Below are positions 60,989 through 64,000 of a stretch of 64,000 bases of DNA, one piece after another (within the stretch, counting starts at the first letter, position 1; each line of letters opens with the position of its first letter). A model generated the notes under the pieces. That model was not told the origin of the DNA. It was given only the letters and a program-made list of their open reading frames with translations, and made no database searches. A program made the translations under genes and the position numbers. The stretch spans positions 1 through 64,000 of the forward strand of contig NZ_JASCIS010000018.1 of the NCBI RefSeq assembly GCF_029968015.1, written 5' to 3'. This DNA comes from Streptomyces luteolus (GTDB lineage Bacteria > Actinomycetota > Actinomycetes > Streptomycetales > Streptomycetaceae).

Positions 60989-61017
60989 TTGCACAAACTT
61001 TGTCCTGAGTGTGGATA
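60989..61017 (+). promoter_or_regulatory. Possible promoter of the laccase gene
   Basis: TTGCAC (60989-60994) is 17 bases before TGGATA (61012-61017), about 97 bases upstream of the laccase start in a 211-base divergent region. The -10 match is weak. Confidence 0.35.
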
Positions 61018-61113
61018 AACGGAGATCCCGAAGCTACGGTGTGGGCCGTCCGATGGGCCAGGGAATCAACCCTGGAACCCGCCAATCTCGTTACGTCCCC
61101 GGGGAGTTCGGCG

Positions 61114-62106
61114 ATGAGGGAAGCACTGGGCGGACAACTGGGAAGACGCGGATTCAACCGGCGCCTCTTCGCCGGAGGGGCCGCGGTCGCCGCAGGCCTG
61201 ACATCGATGTCGGGGGCGCTTCCCGGCTCCGCGTCCCAGGCGGCGGAACGGGCCACCGGCACGAAACAGGCCGTGGCGAAGGGCGAGACCCGGCACATCA
61301 AGCTGTACGTCGAGAACCTCGCCGACGGACAGATGGGCTACGGCCTGGAGAAGGGCAAGGCCTCGATCCCCGGACCGCTCCTGGAGATGGTCGAGGGCGA
61401 CACCCTGCACATCGAGGTGGAGAACCTCACCGACGTCGACGTCAGCCTGCACCCGCACGGCGTGGACTACGAGATCGGCAGCGACGGCACCCGGCACAAC
61501 AACAGCCATGTCGAGCCCGGCAAGTCCCGTACGTACACCTGGCGCACGCACGCCCCGGGCCGCCGCAAGGACGGCACCTGGCGGGCGGGCAGCGCGGGCT
61601 ACTGGCACTACCACGACCACGTCGTCGGCACCGACCACGGCACCGGCGGACTGCGCAAGGGCCTCTACGGCGGGCTGATCGTGCGGCGCGAGGGCGATGT
61701 CCTGCCGGACAAGACGTACACGATCGTCTTCAACGACATGACCATCAACAACCTCCCCAAGGGGCCCGACCTCAAGGCCACGATGGGCGACCGCGTCGAG
61801 ATCCTGATGATCACGCACGGCGAGTACTACCACACCTGGCACATGCACGGTCACCGCTGGGCGGACAACCGCACGGGCATCCTCACCGGCCCCGACGACC
61901 CCAGCCAGGTCATCGACAACAAGATCACCGGCCCCGCCGACTCCTTCGGCTACCAGGTCGTCGCGGGCGAGGGCGTCGGCGCGGGCGCGTGGATGTACCA
62001 CTGCCATGTGCAGAGCCACTCCGACATGGGGATGGCGGGCATGTTCCTGGTGGCGAAGCCGGACGGGACGGTGCCGGGGCATGGTGGGGGGCACGGGGGG
62101 CACTAG
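61114..62106 (+). CDS. Two-domain small laccase
   Basis: 330 residues from ATG 61114 (GGGGAG upstream) with a twin-arginine signal (RRGFNRRLFAGGAAVAAG). Copper ligands appear in the order of bacterial small laccases: SLHPHGVDYE, GYWHYHDHVVGTDHGTGG, YYHTWHMHGHRWADNRTG and MYHCHVQSHSDMGM. The whole sequence is close to the Streptomyces coelicolor SLAC enzyme as I remember it, including the Gly/His-rich tail. It oxidises phenols with oxygen outside the cell and forms trimers in the family. It is divergent from the ThuA-GSDH gene. Confidence 0.95.
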   Translation: MREALGGQLGRRGFNRRLFAGGAAVAAGLTSMSGALPGSASQAAERATGTKQAVAKGETRHIKLYVENLADGQMGYGLEKGKASIPGPLLEMVEGDTLHIEVENLTDVDVSLHPHGVDYEIGSDGTRHNNSHVEPGKSRTYTWRTHAPGRRKDGTWRAGSAGYWHYHDHVVGTDHGTGGLRKGLYGGLIVRREGDVLPDKTYTIVFNDMTINNLPKGPDLKATMGDRVEILMITHGEYYHTWHMHGHRWADNRTGILTGPDDPSQVIDNKITGPADSFGYQVVAGEGVGAGAWMYHCHVQSHSDMGMAGMFLVAKPDGTVPGHGGGHGGH

Positions 62107-62160
62107 GGGCCCCGAAAGGGGCGCGGGGAACTGCGCGCCCAGCCACGACGGCGGGAAAGC
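62107..62160. repeat. Common Streptomyces extragenic element after the laccase gene
   Basis: GGGGCCCCGAAAGGGGCGCG, then GGGAACTGCGCG and CCAGCCACGACGG follow the stop directly. I recall this sequence type downstream of many Streptomyces genes. The first part can form a hairpin, so it may also act as the laccase terminator. Confidence 0.65.
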
Positions 62161-62303
62161 CGACCGACAGCGCCGCAGGCTTTCGGGAAGGGGCGGGTAG
62201 GGGAACCAATCCAGCCCCGGCCGACCCTGCGGGTCGGCCGACCGCCGGTGGATATCCTGGCCGGATCGCCGTACCCCCTCCGGCCCGAGGAGTGACCCCG
62301 AAC

Positions 62304-63332
<1,029 letters not shown>

Positions 63333-63353
63333 GCGCCAGCCCCGCTCACCCGG

Positions 63354-64000
63354 TCAGGAGCCGACCGACACCGTGAAGCGCCGCGGGTTCCCGTCGTGGG
63401 CCGCGCCCGACACGTCCGGCTCGCCGTCGGGACGTACGTCGTCGTACGGGAAGGCGTACCCGATCGGCGAGTTGGCGTGGACGACCCGCGCCCAGTGGTT
63501 GGTCGTCGCGTCCTTGTAGTAGTCCGCCGCCGTGGTGCCGTTCGGCTGCTCGGGGTGGCTGAGCATGATGCTCCGGTTGAAGCCCGCCGCGAGCCGGGCG
63601 ATCAGGCCCTTCTTGTCGTCCGGGTCGTCCGGGTTGTTGGTGAACGGGCCGTGGTTGCAGGTGAAGACGTCCTTCGAGGTCGGCTTGGCGAAACTGTGCC
63701 CGCCGTCGAAGGTCAGCGTGTCCCCGCTGACCCGGCCGGCCTGCACACCGCGGCCGCCCTGCAGGTCGATGCGCAGGTCCTCGGAGCGGTACTTGTCCCA
63801 GACCTGGTCGATGTAGCCGTTCCACAGGTCGCGGAAGGGCATCTCGTCCGGCCGGTCGAACCAGGGGGCCATCAGGTTCTGCGGCGAGATCACCCGCAGC
63901 ACCTTCCCGTCCCCGCCCCTGATCACCAGCTGGTCCCACGGCTGCCCGTCCTTCGCGGTCTGCGCCGCCAGGTCGTCCGCGATCTTCTGCACGGCCCCGT
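63354..64000 (-). CDS. GH64 beta-1,3-glucanase, C-terminal part (runs off the window)
   Basis: The frame is open to the window edge, so only about 215 C-terminal residues are visible. VISPQNLMAPWFDRPDEMPF, VFTCNHGPFTNN, IARLAAGFNRSIMLSHPEQP and SPIGYAFPYDDVRPDGEPDV are typical of the GH64 family (laminaripentaose-producing beta-1,3-glucanases). The signal peptide and catalytic N-terminal half lie beyond the window. It is convergent with the LacI-type regulator gene, 21 bases from its stop. Confidence 0.85.
   Translation of the reverse strand, partial: GAVQKIADDLAAQTAKDGQPWDQLVIRGGDGKVLRVISPQNLMAPWFDRPDEMPFRDLWNGYIDQVWDKYRSEDLRIDLQGGRGVQAGRVSGDTLTFDGGHSFAKPTSKDVFTCNHGPFTNNPDDPDDKKGLIARLAAGFNRSIMLSHPEQPNGTTAADYYKDATTNHWARVVHANSPIGYAFPYDDVRPDGEPDVSGAAHDGNPRRFTVSVGS

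Overview
The window looks like chromosome of a Streptomyces or a close relative. Nearly all third codon positions are G or C, many exported proteins carry twin-arginine or lipoprotein signals, Hanks-type kinases are frequent, and several genes (two-domain laccase, GH64 glucanase, stand-alone LigD polymerase beside a LigC-type ligase) are typical of that genus. All functions below are read from sequence and from remembered family signatures; no database search was run.

Left flank (1-12.1 kb): a secreted sugar-phosphate isomerase, then a divergent C2/C1 acid catabolic locus. The minus-strand arm encodes a TPP-dependent lyase, a formyl-CoA:oxalate CoA-transferase, an ADP-forming acyl-CoA synthetase and an oxalate/formate-type transporter. 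The plus-strand arm encodes SucC-like and SucD-like CoA ligase subunits and an aldehyde dehydrogenase. A perfect CATACAGT-N8-ACTGTATG operator lies between the arms. A tRNA-Leu(GAG) gene and a strong terminator follow.

Central accessory island (12.2-41.9 kb): a roughly 30 kb defence-type island starts beside the tRNA. Its first half has a serine/threonine kinase facing a four-gene operon: a RecB/Cas4-like nuclease with Cys clusters, a zinc-ribbon REase-fold protein, a DinG-like Fe-S helicase and a pPIWI-RE Argonaute-family protein. An HTH-N6-adenine methyltransferase with an S-like C-terminus converges on this operon, followed by two more kinases. The second half has a frameshifted GmrSD-type (DUF262-DUF1524) gene fused to an alkyltransferase-like domain, a 1,892-residue SF1 helicase-REase-GreA fusion, a RelE-like-UvrD fusion, and fragments of an eroded DISARM system: a drmD N-terminus and a drmA-N/drmC chimera. 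Each of the four divergent intergenic regions of the island carries one copy of a 17-bp palindrome-like element, TGTGNACTCNGTNCACA. I saw it nowhere else in the window. It suggests that these otherwise unrelated defence genes form one regulon, and it is the most interesting signal here.

Right flank (42-64 kb): ordinary Streptomyces genes with local erosion. They include a PH-domain protein, O-methyltransferase, universal stress protein, SDR, N-formylglutamate amidohydrolase, two DUF3048 paralogues, DinB, a 2OG-Fe oxygenase, a divergent LigC/LigD-polymerase pair, a ThuA-GSDH plus cupredoxin-DUF1080 secreted pair, a small laccase, a LacI regulator and a partial GH64 glucanase. Damaged genes here are a hydrolase/LysR pair fused by a deletion and a beta-helix protein cut by one TGG-to-TGA change. 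Short tandem repeats occupy several gaps.
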